From Tillus elongatus (taxonomy: Eukaryota > Arthropoda > Insecta > Coleoptera > Cleridae), in the NCBI GenBank assembly GCA_964006375.1, contig OZ023262.1:94962976-95026975 (forward strand): a stretch of DNA of 64,000 nt, read 5' to 3'. Positions 1 to 17,048 of the stretch are shown one piece after another. Every line of letters begins with the position of its first letter. Positions within the stretch are counted from its first letter, which is position 1. Below the pieces are notes generated by a model, which made no database searches, was not told the origin of the DNA, and saw only the letters and a program-made list of their open reading frames with translations. Both the position numbers and the translations under genes were made by a program.

Positions 1-1829
1 CAATATGTTCAGTAATGAAGAATATGTTGACATGTTGGAATGTTATATTCGTTGTAACCGAAATACTGAGGCAGCTGCATATTCATATCAAAACAACTAC
101 CCAGAAAGACGTCAACCAAACACCAAAATAGTTCGCAGGATAGTGACCAATCTATTGAACGACGGTAGCTTCCACACAAAGAAACCACCAATGCTTAGAA
201 GTGAAAGAAATAATGCCGTCTTACAGGATTCAAACGAAAACCCTCCGCAATCTGGTCGGTTTTATGGTGAACAAATTGACGTTCCAAAAAGTACGGTACG
301 CCGTGTATTAAAACAAAGTCATTACCATCCATACAAATCTATAATCGTACATCGTACTATGGCTTAAATGTTGACGATTGCCCTAAGAGACCTCAATTCT
401 GCAGTTGGTATTAAGGACAATGTCAGCAAGACGAAACTTTTCATTTGAAAATAATATGGACTGATGAATCCAGATTTACAAATTGTAGTGTGTATAATCG
501 CCATAATAGGCATTATTGGGCAAATGAAAATCCCCATCTAAAGGAAGAAAGACGATTGCAAGACAGATTTGGTATTAATGTTTGGTGCAGCTGATTAGGT
601 AAAAAACTGTCATTTTTATTTGTGGATTAGACAGTTAATTTAAAAAAAAATCAGGTAACTTCATTGTCGGTCCCTTCTTTTTTGAAAATAATTTAACTGG
701 GGAAGGTATCTTAATCTATTGAGAAATGATATCTTACCAACAATTAAAAGAGTTCATGATAATTCAGACGAGATTTGGTACCAACAAGACGGTTGTCCAG
801 CTCACAATGCTAGAATCGTCAAAGAATTTTTGTACCAACATTTTAATAATCGTATCATTTTTAAGAATGAGCCGGTTCATTGCTGTGCTCGAAGTCCTGA
901 TATAACACCCATGGATTTTTATTTTCGGGGTACTCTAAAGAATGATGTGTATAAATTCGATCAACCACAATGACTTACGAAACAGAATTACGGAAACTAT
1001 AAATCATATTAACCAAAACACCCTCACCAGAGATTGCAGGCCTGTTTCAAAAAGGTGTATAAAGTGCATTGAACAAAACGGTGGCCATATTGAACAATTT
1101 TCTATTTAGTGTATTTTCAAGTTTCTATTTTGTTATTTGTTGGGTTCCGTTTCTAATTCTGTTGTTTTGTGGAGTTTAAGTCTTTATTTGTTATTGCCGG
1201 GTTTCGCTATTAAACTGTTTCACATAATATTACCTAGCATTATTACCTAATTAAGTATTGTAAATTGAATCACAATATTTTTTAACGTGAATCATTACGG
1301 AAAATTATGTTAAAAGTATAAGTAGATTGTTAGACTCCATGGCCTACTGATTTTTGAACACTATTTTATGTCATTTGTTTTCTGGTATTTGATTCCATAG
1401 CCTACTATCCTCAAAAGGGTTTTTCTCAAAATTGTCAGTGCAATTACAAGATTGCTCAAGCATGTTGTAGATAATTGGAATGCTCTTTTTACAGGCTATC
1501 ACGTGAGAAAAAAATCCAATATGGCTGCTATAATTAAACAAACGTTAATACATGTAGCTTAAAAACAAATGACACTCCAAAGTTGAGAATAGCACAATAG
1601 CACTCTGTAAAAAGTGTACTGATAATGTGCAAGTCTTAGACATGTCAGATCACAAGTAATCGGCATTTTTTTTTTCAAAATAACTCGAAAACGAAAAGAG
1701 GCAGGGCAAAATACAAGTCATATTTGGAACGGGCATGAAATTCTATAAAACATTGCTAATTTAACCGCCTCCCTTTCTCTAATAATAACAGAGATAGCAA
1801 TACATTCCCATCCAGTTTGGGACACACTG
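1..1829 (+). mobile_element. Tc1/mariner-type element, subfamily B (copy B1), 5' end outside window
   Basis: The transposase reads rightward from base 5. The 3' non-coding part ends in CCAGTTTGGGACACACTG at 1829, followed by TA, the expected mariner target. Read inward from that end the terminus starts CAGTGTGTCCCAAACTGG. Bases 1290-1829 match 35085-35669 of the chimeric copy in the same element-terminal position, so this subfamily has a terminal region of more than 500 bp. The left terminus lies outside the window. Confidence 0.8.
5..973 (+). pseudogene. Mariner subfamily B transposase, broken
   Basis: The N-terminal piece (5-367) has the helix-turn-helix type seen with insect DUF4817 transposases: YVDMLECYIRCNRNTEAAA, then YPERRQP, RRIVTNLL and NDGSF. 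A frameshifted middle (about 380-600) keeps the first catalytic Asp in WTDESRF near 450-470. The C-terminal piece (719-973) keeps QQDGCPAH, with the second Asp, and RSPDITPMDF, with the third. I count 41 residues between the second Asp and the MDF Asp, which is the DD41D spacing known in rosa/Visitor-like mariner lineages. Stops and frameshifts near 365 and 590-720 make it non-functional, although all three catalytic Asp codons survive. Confidence 0.8.
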
Positions 1830-2031
1830 TATAAGTGAAAAATTCCATTCCACTCACTTTAATAATTAAATAATTAAAAAATATAGCGTTTTCAAAAAGT
1901 TTTCCCCGATTTTCCATCGGAAACACTTGAGCATCAAGGCTGATTAACGAACTCGACCTATACTTTCGCCCAAACAAGTTTCGCCAAGTTTGACTGAAAT
2001 AAGTTTAGTATTTTTTGAGTTATCGCTCGGC

Positions 2032-2100
<69 letters not shown>

Positions 2101-2245
2101 ATATAAACTTTTTCAAGCAACTTGGTTTTGGGTTCTAGGGACCCAATTTCGCGCTATTCTGAAGAAATTTTTTCAATAGTTTTCCATCGTGACCTCTCTA
2201 TTAACGAATGTTTCTTAGTGAAAATTCGTTAATTTTATATGACGT
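1830..2245 (-). repeat. Partial R element, left end, minus orientation
   Basis: The segment 1990-2035 ends in a TTTTTTGAGTTATCGCTCGG form of the R internal start. It is followed by a (TA)n array and then by a diverged left end (2097-2245) containing GGGTTCTAGGGACCCAATTT and an AAAATTCGTTAA hairpin arm. The same order, reversed, occurs in the complete R copies. No gene is present. Confidence 0.6.
2035..2096. repeat. (TA)n microsatellite
   Basis: Uninterrupted TA dinucleotides inside a partial R element. Confidence 0.95.
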
Positions 2246-2433
2246 TTTTACCAGTAGATAGCGGATCCCATGAAAATAAAGCTTTCAGATATGCTTTCGT
2301 TTATATTATTTGTTGATTTTTTTATTTTTTCAAACAATTAAGTTATTTTGATAAAATACTATGATACCTTGTTTTTACTATATAGGTTATACTAGTTTTC
2401 AACTTTGATGTTTGCTTTCATTAAAAAAAAAGT

Positions 2434-3060
2434 CTGGAGGCAGCAAGTGCGTTATGGCAGTGATTTTTAATAAAAATGTTTTTAATAGCAAATATGCGTT
2501 TAATGCAAGCAGGCATCAATTAACCTATATATTTGGAATAATGCACCATATTTTATCAAAATAATTTATTGTTTGAAAATTTACAAAAACTTCCCGAAAA
2601 TAAACTCAAAATATTTCCGAGAAAAGTGGTTCACTAGCCAACGAATCTTAAGTTAAATTATTAAAATTTAAAGCATTTAATTAAAATTTGCTTCCAAGAC
2701 TCACTTACTGCGTCCCGATTTTTTTTTCTGACAAACATGAATCATATTTCGATGAAAAATGCAAAAATGCAATTATATAAGGAATGTTCCGAAAAAAAAA
2801 TGTAGGTATCACCAACGACTTATAGCCCATCCTGTGATGGTCAAAATAATTTTATAAAATTTTTTCTCGTATCTTGTATAATAACAATTATATTGAGCTT
2901 TGCCGTAGTAATGCGTCACCTTGTATATATATGAAGACATAAAAACTGAAACTTAACCCGACTATGGATTCTAAGAGCCCTAGTTTGCACTCATTTGAAA
3001 AAATCTTTTTAAAATTCAAAAGTCGCGGTCCTCTCAATAACGATTTTTTTCTACAATAAT
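2434..3060 (-). mobile_element. R element, short variant (R1)
   Basis: It opens on the plus strand with an E terminus (GGCAGCAAGTGCGTTATGG), has a second, inverted E terminus near 2700-2730, then reaches a left end with the GCGGTCCTCTCAATAACGA sequence. At the place where long copies carry (TA)n plus about 600 bp, this copy has only TATATATA next to GCGTCACCTTG. It has no coding capacity. Confidence 0.6.
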
Positions 3061-3339
3061 TAGCTACAAATTATAGACCGTTAAACCATTTACTTGCTAA
3101 AACTACTGAAAAAGCATCACAGAAAGAGTCTATTTGAAATAAATGTTTTGAAAACATTTTTGTAAAATAGGGGAAAATGACAGTTGAAGCTGAAACTTAA
3201 GTGTATGGAGAACACTCTTTGATGCTTCAAATCGCGCCTTTGGTGTTTCGAAAAAAAACCCAAATTTTCTTCTTTAAATGCCTATAACTGTTTTGTCTTT
3301 GAACTTATAGACCTAGATTTTAGTGCATGCTTCGCCTTT
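3061..3339 (-). repeat. R-element internal fragment
   Basis: Matches, on the minus strand, the interior of long R copies: the CAGAGAAAGGGTCTATTT-like, AAAATGACAGTTGAA-like and TGCCTATAACTGTTTTGTC stretches occur in the same order at 5370-5640. No gene is seen. Confidence 0.55.
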
Positions 3340-5884
<2,545 letters not shown>

Positions 5885-5956
<72 letters not shown>

Positions 5957-5971
5957 AAATATATATATATC

Positions 5972-6029
<58 letters not shown>
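5885..6029. repeat. (TA)n microsatellite, interrupted
   Basis: TA dinucleotides with two CTAAA interruptions at about 5955-5977. The array directly abuts the truncated left end of mariner A1. Confidence 0.95.
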
Positions 6030-6033
<4 letters not shown>

Positions 6034-7794
6034 GAAATTTTTTTTACGAAACGCTGAAACACGTCAATTTTAATATTGATGGGGACATGTTTTGACATAA
6101 AATTCAACTTTGTCACATCAACCCCTTAAGGGTGGTGATAACAACCCTTATAAAATTGAACATTGGTCGAGTGTTACATCATTTGAAAGCTCTTTCTTTT
6201 CTGAATTCAGCACATAAATTTTTTAGAAGTTTTATCTACTCGTTAAAAAATTATTCACAGTTGGAGTTGTAAGAACGTATTTCATTCGTTGTGATAAGAA
6301 ATGCACTAATTAGTAAATTTTTCGCTAAAAAAACTAAAAAACAAAACAAAACGTTCAAAAATGTTTATTCAGTTAAGTAAGTGTTCAAATTGTTGACCAC
6401 CAGCTTCCATACAAAAGTACAAATTTTGTTCAAAACGAGCTCTGACGTTCTAGAGCATTTCTGGAGTTATTAGACAGCATTCTTCAAAAATGCGTCGTCG
6501 TGATTCTTGCAGAGACTCCGTTTCTGTTGCGTAAATTCTAGCGTTGAAATGGTCCCATAGAAAGAAGTATAAAGGAGTTAAATCCGGTGATCTAGTGGGC
6601 CACTTAATAGCACCTCTACGCCCAATCCATTGTCCTGGAAACTCTCTGTTCAAAAACTCCCTAACACCTTGTGAAAAATGCGGAGGAGCTCCACCTTGTT
6701 GAAACACTAATTGATTTTCTTGATAGCGATCATCATTTTAAACAATATCAATTAGTAGATGTTAAATGATTTCTTCTAGTAACTCCAAATACGTTTCGCC
6801 ACTCAAATAACCGTCAAGAAAAATTCGTCCGAATAAACGATCTCCAAAAATGCCAGTCCAGACATTCAATTTCTGTGGAGTTTGAGTATAGACTTCGTGA
6901 AAATTTCTTGGATTATTAGCTGCCCAATAACAACAATTATGACGATTGACTGTAGAGTTTAATAAAAACGTACACTCGTCTGAAAAACAGATATTGAACA
7001 GAAAGTTCCCGTTATCAGCTATTCGTGCAGTCATAACTTCACAAAACTCCAACCGCCGAACAAAATCATCTTCATTAAGTTGTTGTATAAGATGAATTTT
7101 ATACGGTGAAATTTATTATGCTTCAATATTCGCTGAATAGTTCTTCTTTTGATGTTTGAAACAGTGGCCAATTTTTTCGTGCTCATAATTGGGTCTGCAG
7201 CAATTTGTCCTAAAACTTCAATCTCAGTAGTCTCATTTCTAACCGGAACTTCACGTTCAGGATCCTGTTTTTTGTTGGCTACTGAACCACTTTGTAATTG
7301 CAATTATTTCAACTCTTTCTTCTACAGAATTCATCATTGTGAAATTAATTTTCGGTAGTACTATCAAGTATCAAACCGACCGATAAACTGAAATAATAAA
7401 CCGCATTTCTCTCATTTCGATAAGACATATTCTGAAAGTCAATTTTTTGTTTACAAACCAACAAAACATTGACTATCAGCACTTTTTTTATCGGAATGAG
7501 TGAAATGCGTTTTTGCATCTTCGACTGTGAATAATTGTTAAACGAGTTGATAAAACTTCCAAAAAAATTAGTGTGCTGAATTCAGAAAAGAAAGAGCTTT
7601 CAAATGATGTAACAGTCAACCCATGTTTCCTATTTAAAATATAAGGGTTGTTATCACCACCCTTGATGTGACAAAGTTGAGTTTTATGTCAAAACATGTC
7701 CCCCTCAATATTTAAATTGACGTGTTTCAGCGTTTCTTAAAAAAAAATTATCTGGACGCAAATCAGTCTGTTTCGTTTTCAATTAGCCACCCTA
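6030..7794 (-). mobile_element. Tc1/mariner-type element, subfamily A (A1), inserted in R3
   Basis: Long terminal inverted repeats of about 300 bp flank a minus-strand transposase. The right end reads GTTTCGTTTTCAATTAGCCACC before TA. The left end has lost roughly its outer 40 bp against the (TA)n array. Shared inner blocks in both terminal repeats include AGGGTGGTGATAACAACCC and CATTTGAAAGCTCTTTCTTT. Subfamily A also occurs at 39527-41432 and in half of the 33275-35669 element. Confidence 0.85.
6450..7330 (-). pseudogene. Mariner subfamily A transposase, catalytically dead
   Basis: Translated pieces in order are MMNSVEERVEIIAI near 7330, GSVANKKQDPEREVPV, ATVSNIKRRTIQRIL (helix-turn-helix), CFSDECTFLL (first catalytic Asp), then QQGGAPPHFS and RSPDLTPLYFFLW. 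In the family these last two read QQDGAPPHF and TPLDFF, so the second Asp is Gly and the third is Tyr. Frames are broken near 6740 and 7035. Usual length is about 340 residues; nearly the whole length can be traced here. Confidence 0.85.
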
Positions 7795-7912
7795 TATAAG
7801 TCGAAACTGTCTCCGGATATGAGTTCTAGGGGGCCTCTTTCGCGCTCATTTAAAGAATTTTTTTCGAATGTCGTGATGTCCTCATGAGTGAATTTTTTGA
7901 AGACAATTAACT
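7795..7912 (-). mobile_element. R3 left end, separated from its body by mariner A1
   Basis: The sequence CTCCGGATATGAGTTCTAGG...GCGCTCATTT...TGAGTGAATTTTTTG is the reversed R left end found in R2, R7 and R10. With A1 removed it joins the (TA)n end of R3 in the correct orientation. Confidence 0.65.
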
Positions 7913-8559
7913 AAAAAAATGGCCCACTAGTAGTTATTAAAACATTTTTTTTAAAATCACTACCATAACGCAATTGCTGCCTCCAGACTTTTTTAATCTC
8001 AAATTGACGTGTTTCTGGATTCTTATAATTAGGCACAATAATTTAGATACTAAATGTATTCCATTTGGCGGTTCCACACTGTATATGTTTTCGTCTGCAC
8101 ATATTTCACGTTAGCTGAAGTTTAGAGTACAGTGAAACGTTAGGTACAAATAGAGCCTAAGTTTGCAGAGACGAGAATCTGGTATGGAAGTTGTTTGCTA
8201 TACAAGATAGGATATGAAAATTGTGTTGCGATGATGAAAGCTAACTAAAAATTCAATTAACGTAACATATGCAATCTTTCTCCCTAACCGTATGCACTGT
8301 TGCTTACACTTGGTTTTAATCAGTTATGTTGACATCATTTGAATATCTTTTTTAACTTTGCACGTTGTTTGCTAAAGTACAAACAGATATACTAAAATCT
8401 GAGGAAGTATATGAGTATCATTTTATGCAGTACATCTTCTAATTACTTCTACAGCAAAAGAGTGGATTCAATTAGATACATACAGGCTTCTTCTTAATAA
8501 GTTTTTAATATTTTGCGTGGTGATTTTCCGAGTAATTCCAAGATGGTAATATGTGGTCA
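7913..8559. other. No gene; AT-rich with one E terminus
   Basis: A minus-oriented E terminus lies at about 7955-7990 (ATCACTACCATAACGCAATT). The rest (7990-8559) shows no repeat or coding pattern that I recognise. Confidence 0.5.
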
Positions 8560-10125
8560 AAATCATGTCATTCCAAAGACTCGGGGTGTTAAGAACTGTA
8601 GTTTTTTATTTGTTCTCAAGGTAACTCTGGTACCTATATTTTCAGTGAGTTTTCTTTTATGAAAATTTGAAGGTTTGGAGGTTCGGAGGAGAAGGAAAAA
8701 CATGTGCCGGCAAGGAATTTCACAACTTGGAAGTCCTCGGGACAAAAGAGCGGGCATAACAAGATGTTCTATGTCTGGTGACCTGGACAGTAAAAGGGTA
8801 CATTCGCTCTGTTCCCCTGGTAGATCTGTTGTTGGCAGCAGGTGGGGGAACTATGGAGGAAAGCTCCTCTGGGCAATGCTCGTGCAGATATCTATAAAAG
8901 AGAGAGAGGTCACCAACGGCGCGTTGGTGGGCAAGGGATGGCAGCCTTTGGGTGAGGGTAGGGTCACCAATGAGACGTATAGCTCTCTTTTGAATGGAGT
9001 CCAGGATAGCGAGTATAGAAGCGACAGCTGCACCCCAGATGTGGGAGCAGTATTCGAGGTTTGGCCTTATTTGTTAGGTATATAAGGTATAGAGATTAGC
9101 TGGTGAAGAGTATTTGCGAGCCTGGAAGAGGAAACCTAATTTCTTAGCAGCCGCTTCTGCAATTGATATGACATGTTGGTGCCAATTAAGATTTCGATCC
9201 ACAGAAATGCCAACAAGAGAAAAGGACTAATTACTTTAAATAACTTGGTTGTTCATTGTGATGTGTCTAGGACTGGTGTATCTCTTATGAGAAAGAAAGC
9301 AAGACTGAGATTTGGTGGGGTTGAATTGTACAAGATTTCTACTTCCCCAGTCTAATATTTTTTGGAGATCCACGGAGACAGAACCCTCCATGAGTCTGCG
9401 ATCCTTATCTAATTGTGCTAAAGAGACAGGGTTAGAATATTGTATATTTGAGTGGGGGGTGCTGTCGTCCCCGTAACTGTGAACTGGGTTGGATGGGCTA
9501 GAGAGGAGGTCATTGATGTGGAGAAGAAACAAAGTAGGGGCTAAAGCTGAACCTTGAGGAACTCCTGCATTAATTGGATACAATTTAGAGGAATGGCCAT
9601 CCACAACATGCTCCTGTTGGAGAGGAAATTTGCTATCCAGGTACAAAGTTTTGGTGGTAGGCCATAGGCCGGAAGCTTATTAAGCAGCGCTGCGTGCCAG
9701 ACCTGGTCGAATGCTTTGGATATGTCTAGAGGGACAATCTGGGATTCACCGTGTAGTTCCATAGACTTGTACCAAGAATAGGTGACAAAGGAAAGGACGT
9801 CGGCAGTCGATCTGCGCAAACGGAATCCATACTGCCTGCCGTGGATTAGACTGTGTTTTTCAATAGATTTTAGTAATTCGGTGTTTATATACTTTTCCAT
9901 CACTTTAGATACGACTGAAAGGAGAGAAATAGGCCTGTAGTTGCTAGGAAGGGCTTTGGATCCTTTCTTGGGGATGGATTGTACTCGAGCAGTTTTCCAG
10001 TTACTAGGGAATATGCCTTTATCGTAAGATATCTAAAACAGACGAGTCAGGACACGAGCAAGTTCTGGTGCGCATTTTTTGAAAACAATTGCTGGGATCT
10101 CGTCAAGGACAGAGGCATTACAGTT
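8560..10125 (-). pseudogene. LINE reverse transcriptase, Jockey/I-like, 5' truncated and frameshifted
   Basis: Reading from 10125 downward, RT landmarks appear in order: the DEIPAIVFKK region and LARVLTRLF, NYRPISLLSVVSKVMEKY (about 9965-9905), HGRQYGFR, PLDISKAFDQVWH (first RT Asp), GVPQGSALAPTLFLLHINDL, and HSYGDDSTPH, where the family has YADD. After that come ISVDRNLNWHQHV, KKLGFLFQARKY and a C-terminal LEYCSHIWG-like stretch. Frames change near 9600 and again below 9236. Endonuclease and ORF1 are absent. The clade assignment is approximate. Confidence 0.85.
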
Positions 10126-11133
10126 CCCATTTATGTTTATTATATTTATCCACATTGAATTTAAAATGAATACTCGCAACTTATATTTTCTAACACCCTA
10201 TTACTTATCACGGATCCGTTACTATTTATAAATTTTACCTCTTATATTGTGATTTCGCAACTCTAAGTTTACATTTTTTCCTACGTTTTTAAATGTTAAA
10301 ACAGATTCCGCTTTCCTTTGCCCTCGATATAGGTTGTCTTGACAACCGCACTTTTAAAGGAGTTATAGCACCTTTAAAGAAACATGTATGATTTAAATCG
10401 TAAATACCTGGCAGCTGCTCCCTCTGGTGACATACACCCTAACTATGGTGTTAATAACAATTTGCTTCTTCATTTAATATATTTTGTACGTCTGTGAAGT
10501 AAAATATAACTGCATTATTATTTTTCTTCACTAATTAGCACTATTTGAAGAGAATTTTGCTCTAAATCTTTTGGTTTATACCGATTATTCACTGTTCACA
10601 ACTAAGTTGGTCGCTGGTGTCCTTACCAGGTAACTTGATTTCACTTATTACAACTTGCTCCTGATCGCAAACAGATTCACTGTATCCTTATAACCTCTGT
10701 TAACAACTATTACTTGTTTTGCAGGTTGGCTGAACTAAATTTGTTACCAATTATGCGAATTTACTTTATTTTTTTAATACAACCAATGTGAAAATGATGC
10801 TGACTGCTGCTGCTCTAAAATCGAAAAGTGATTGTTTATAAAGAAGCGTTACCGCTTCTAAATTTTCTCAAATTATACCCTGCTTTATGACTTTAACGAC
10901 CAATAACACCGTTCATTAACAAAGTTAATCAAAGAAAGTTCCTTCCGGAAAAATGTAATTTAAAATTTTATGAACCTACTGTATACCTACTCAAATTAAT
11001 AATTATCAAGCGGTAAGTTTGAAATTTAGATATTTTGTAATTTCTTAATCATAATAATATATAAATTCACTGTAACTGCTTTGATTTGTTTTCATTTAAC
11101 CTTTGATTGTCTCATAACATACAAAACAGCGAC
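10126..11133. other. No gene recognised
   Basis: AT-rich, without E termini, (TA)n arrays or coding similarity that I can recognise. It could be host intergenic DNA or an old decayed repeat. Confidence 0.4.
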
Positions 11134-11270
11134 TTTTAGTGAATTTTCGTAGAAAAAATTCACTAATGGGGAGATCCCGACTTTTGAATTTTGAAAAATT
11201 TTTTGCAAATGAGCGCGAACTAGGACCCCTAGAACCCATATCCGGGGTCAGTTTCAATGTTTATATGTTT

Positions 11271-11388
<118 letters not shown>

Positions 11389-11395
11389 CAAAAAA

Positions 11396-11815
11396 TAATG
11401 GGCCGATTTTAATAAAACTTGGCATGTACCTTCCCTTTGTAAATGGATTTGACAATTTTGTTAGTCAGGGAAATCGGACGAGGTTTTCCGGGAAAATTTT
11501 GAGTTTTCATTCTTAAAAATTTTTTATCTGAGAGAATAATAGGCCGATTTTGATAAAATTTGGCAAATACCTTATTTTTGTAAATGGCTTTGACAAGTTT
11601 GTTAGTCACAAAAATCGGACGAGGTTTTCCGGGAAAATTTTGAGTTTTAATTCTAAAAAAAATTTACTTCAGAGAATAATACGCCCATTTGAATAACATT
11701 TGGCACTTACCTTCCTTTTGTAAATGGCTTTGATAAGTTCGTTAATCAGAAAAATCGGACGAGGTTTTCCGGAAAAAAAATCAGTTTTTATTTGAGAAAA
11801 TTTTTTTTCTTAAAA
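11396..11815 (+). repeat. Three tandem 140-bp units
   Basis: AATAATGGGCCGATTTT, AATAATAGGCCGATTTT and AATAATACGCCCATTTG begin successive units at about 11396, 11536 and 11676. Each contains a GACGAGGTTTTCCGG block. In other R copies the unit is present once. Confidence 0.75.
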
Positions 11816-11975
11816 AATAAAAAATCTATGATAACCAAATTTGGTAGCTAAGTTTACGACAAAAAAAGTAAACTATACACCAATATGTTATAAAAAAAAC
11901 AAGTTATAATAAAATATTTTGTGCCAGATCATTTCTATGAAAATTCACTACCATAACGCACTTGCTGCGTCCAGG

Positions 11976-13555
<1,580 letters not shown>

Positions 13556-13900
13556 GGTACAGCAAGTGCGTTACGGTAGCAAATTTTCTATAAATATTCC
13601 AAATGGTGATCATTCAATTTCTTGTTAAACTGGAATCTTCAGTTTTGATACATACTAAAATCTATATAAAAGCAACGTGGGTACCAAATTTTAAAAATAA
13701 CACAATGAGCTACACAGGCAACGACAAACTTGTTTTAGAAAACCATTTTTGGTATTTTGTTTGCAGAGACTGGTTCGATTAGGTTGGCTAAAACGGCTCA
13801 TCCAAGGGACTAATAAGAATACCTGCCACGTTTATAATTTGGCAGGTACATTCGTTTTGTAAATAGATATCAAATTTTCAGTAAATTTGCAGATTAGCAC
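13556..13900 (+). repeat. G element, partial copy (G1)
   Basis: Begins with an E terminus (ACAGCAAGTGCGTTACGG) and continues with the interior shared with G2: AAAGCAACGTGGGTACC, AACACAATGAGCT and ATAATTTGGCAGGTACATTC. Confidence 0.6.
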
Positions 13901-13919
13901 ACGGAGGCTTTTTAGAAGA

Positions 13920-14100
13920 AAAAAAACATGCTTAAATTTTCTTCCGGATGCACAAACCACAAGAAATACTTCTTGCAAACAGCCCCCAAGAAAGTTGGCG
14001 GGCCAGGAGTGAGGGAGGAAGGCGAGGAAGGAAATGTAAGCGGAAAATGCGGAAAAAACAGCTTTCTTGGACCTCTATAAGCTGCATTTATCCCATTTTG
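13920..14100 (+). repeat. Diverged copy of the 277-bp R' tail unit
   Basis: GATGCACAAACCACAAGAAA, CCCCCAAGAAAGTTGGCGGG and CCAGGAGTGAG match the unit tandemly repeated at 44.0-45.0 kb. Confidence 0.5.
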
Positions 14101-14189
14101 CAGCTATAGCTGCAGTCTTACATAGAGAGCTATAATATTTCATCATTTTAAATAGTGTGGATACAGCCACAGTATATAAGTGTTGAAAA

Positions 14190-14782
14190 AGGTTTGGGTG
14201 CTGCAAATACATTATGGTAGAGAATTTATGTACAAATATTTGAAATCCGATAAGTAAATTCCCTATTAAGCCAGAATAATCAATATTGAACTATAGTGAC
14301 ACCTATGTAAAGGCAGCATGGGTACTAAATTAAAGAAAAGTAACATCATGAGCTTCGCGGATAACTCCAAGTTGGTTATAAAAAACCATTTTTGTTGTTT
14401 TGTTTGCAAAAACTAGTTCGATTGGGTTGACTAAAACAAAACCATCCAAGCAATTAAAAGGGAAAAACCCGCCATACTTATGATTTGGCAGGTACATTCC
14501 GTTTGTAAATAATTAATGTGTTTCTAGAAAACTTTTGTGACTTTAATAAAATTTGTAACACAATTTTTTTAAGAGACTTGCAGTACTTATATCTCTAGCA
14601 AATTATATTTTCTAGCTCCATAGAAAATAGAAACTTCTTCAAATAATCGCTAACTGAGACCTCTAAAACCGGTCTCGCAGTTCCATTTAAATGTAAAAAT
14701 TTGTTTTGATAATATCCCTAACTCGTAGTCTCCAATTCTTATGAAAATTCACTATTATAATGCACTTGCTGCGTCCCGATCA
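14190..14782 (+). mobile_element. G element bounded by E termini (G2)
   Basis: The left end is a diverged E terminus (GTGCTGCAAATACATTATGG). The right end is ATGAAAATTCACTATTATAA followed by GCACTTGCTGCGTCCCG. The interior has ATTTGGCAGGTACATTCCG and AAATAATCGCTAACTGAGAC. It is about 590 bp, non-coding, and shares its ends but not its middle with R elements. Confidence 0.6.
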
Positions 14783-15574
14783 TGTTTTTGCTTACTTTTG
14801 TATACAACTGACTATATATTTATGTTAGTGATCATATTTTTGTTTGCCATTTGTACCTAATTTTTTACTGTTCCTATTTCCATAAATGAAATCAAATGTG
14901 ATTATTTATAGCTTTTAATATAAGACCAAATTAATAATATATTAGCCTTATGAAAATTCACTACCATAACGCATTTACTACGTCCCGAATTTTTATTTTA
15001 TGTATTATTTTAAGAATCGTTTGATTAAAATACCCTAAGGTGGCAACGGGCTTTTCTTTACAATTGAATGTGTATAAATAAATTTAAGTTTATCCTATCT
15101 GACAGGGCCGTAAGAGGAAAAAATCGGTTATATAAAAGAAAATCTCTGGACGCAGCAAGCGCGTTATGGTAGCGAATTTTCTTTAAAATATGTTTTATAG
15201 CAAATGTCTTTCTTTGATGAAAGCAGACATCAAACTTGTTGCCTATATAGTAGAAACAATGTATCATATTTCATCGAAATAAATTTATTGTTTGAAAATA
15301 TATAAACATTTTTCAAAAGTCTGGATGCAGCAAATGTGTTATGGAAGTGAATTTCCATAAAAATGTTTTTAATAGCAAATGCGAGCAGGCATCAATCTCA
15401 TTATCGGTATAGCCTCTGTGGTAGAAACAATGTACTATATTTTATCAAAATTACTTATGGTTTGAAAATATACAAAAAAAATTCAAAAATAAACTTAAAT
15501 GTTGGTTTCCTAACCAACAAAGCTTACGTTAAGAGCAAATTGAGTTATTGAAATTTGAAGGATTTAATGAAAAT
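14783..15574. repeat. Small E-terminus modules, no gene
   Basis: E termini occur at about 14955 (minus), 15147 (plus) and 15323 (plus), with short AT-rich interiors that match R-element right modules: AGCAGACATCAAACTTGTTG and GTATAGCCTCTGTGGTAGAA. Confidence 0.5.

Positions 15575-17048
<1,474 letters not shown>

Noticed and set aside
8675..9085. 136-codon plus-strand open frame
   Set aside because: It is antisense to the LINE reverse transcriptase C-terminal region, which explains its composition.
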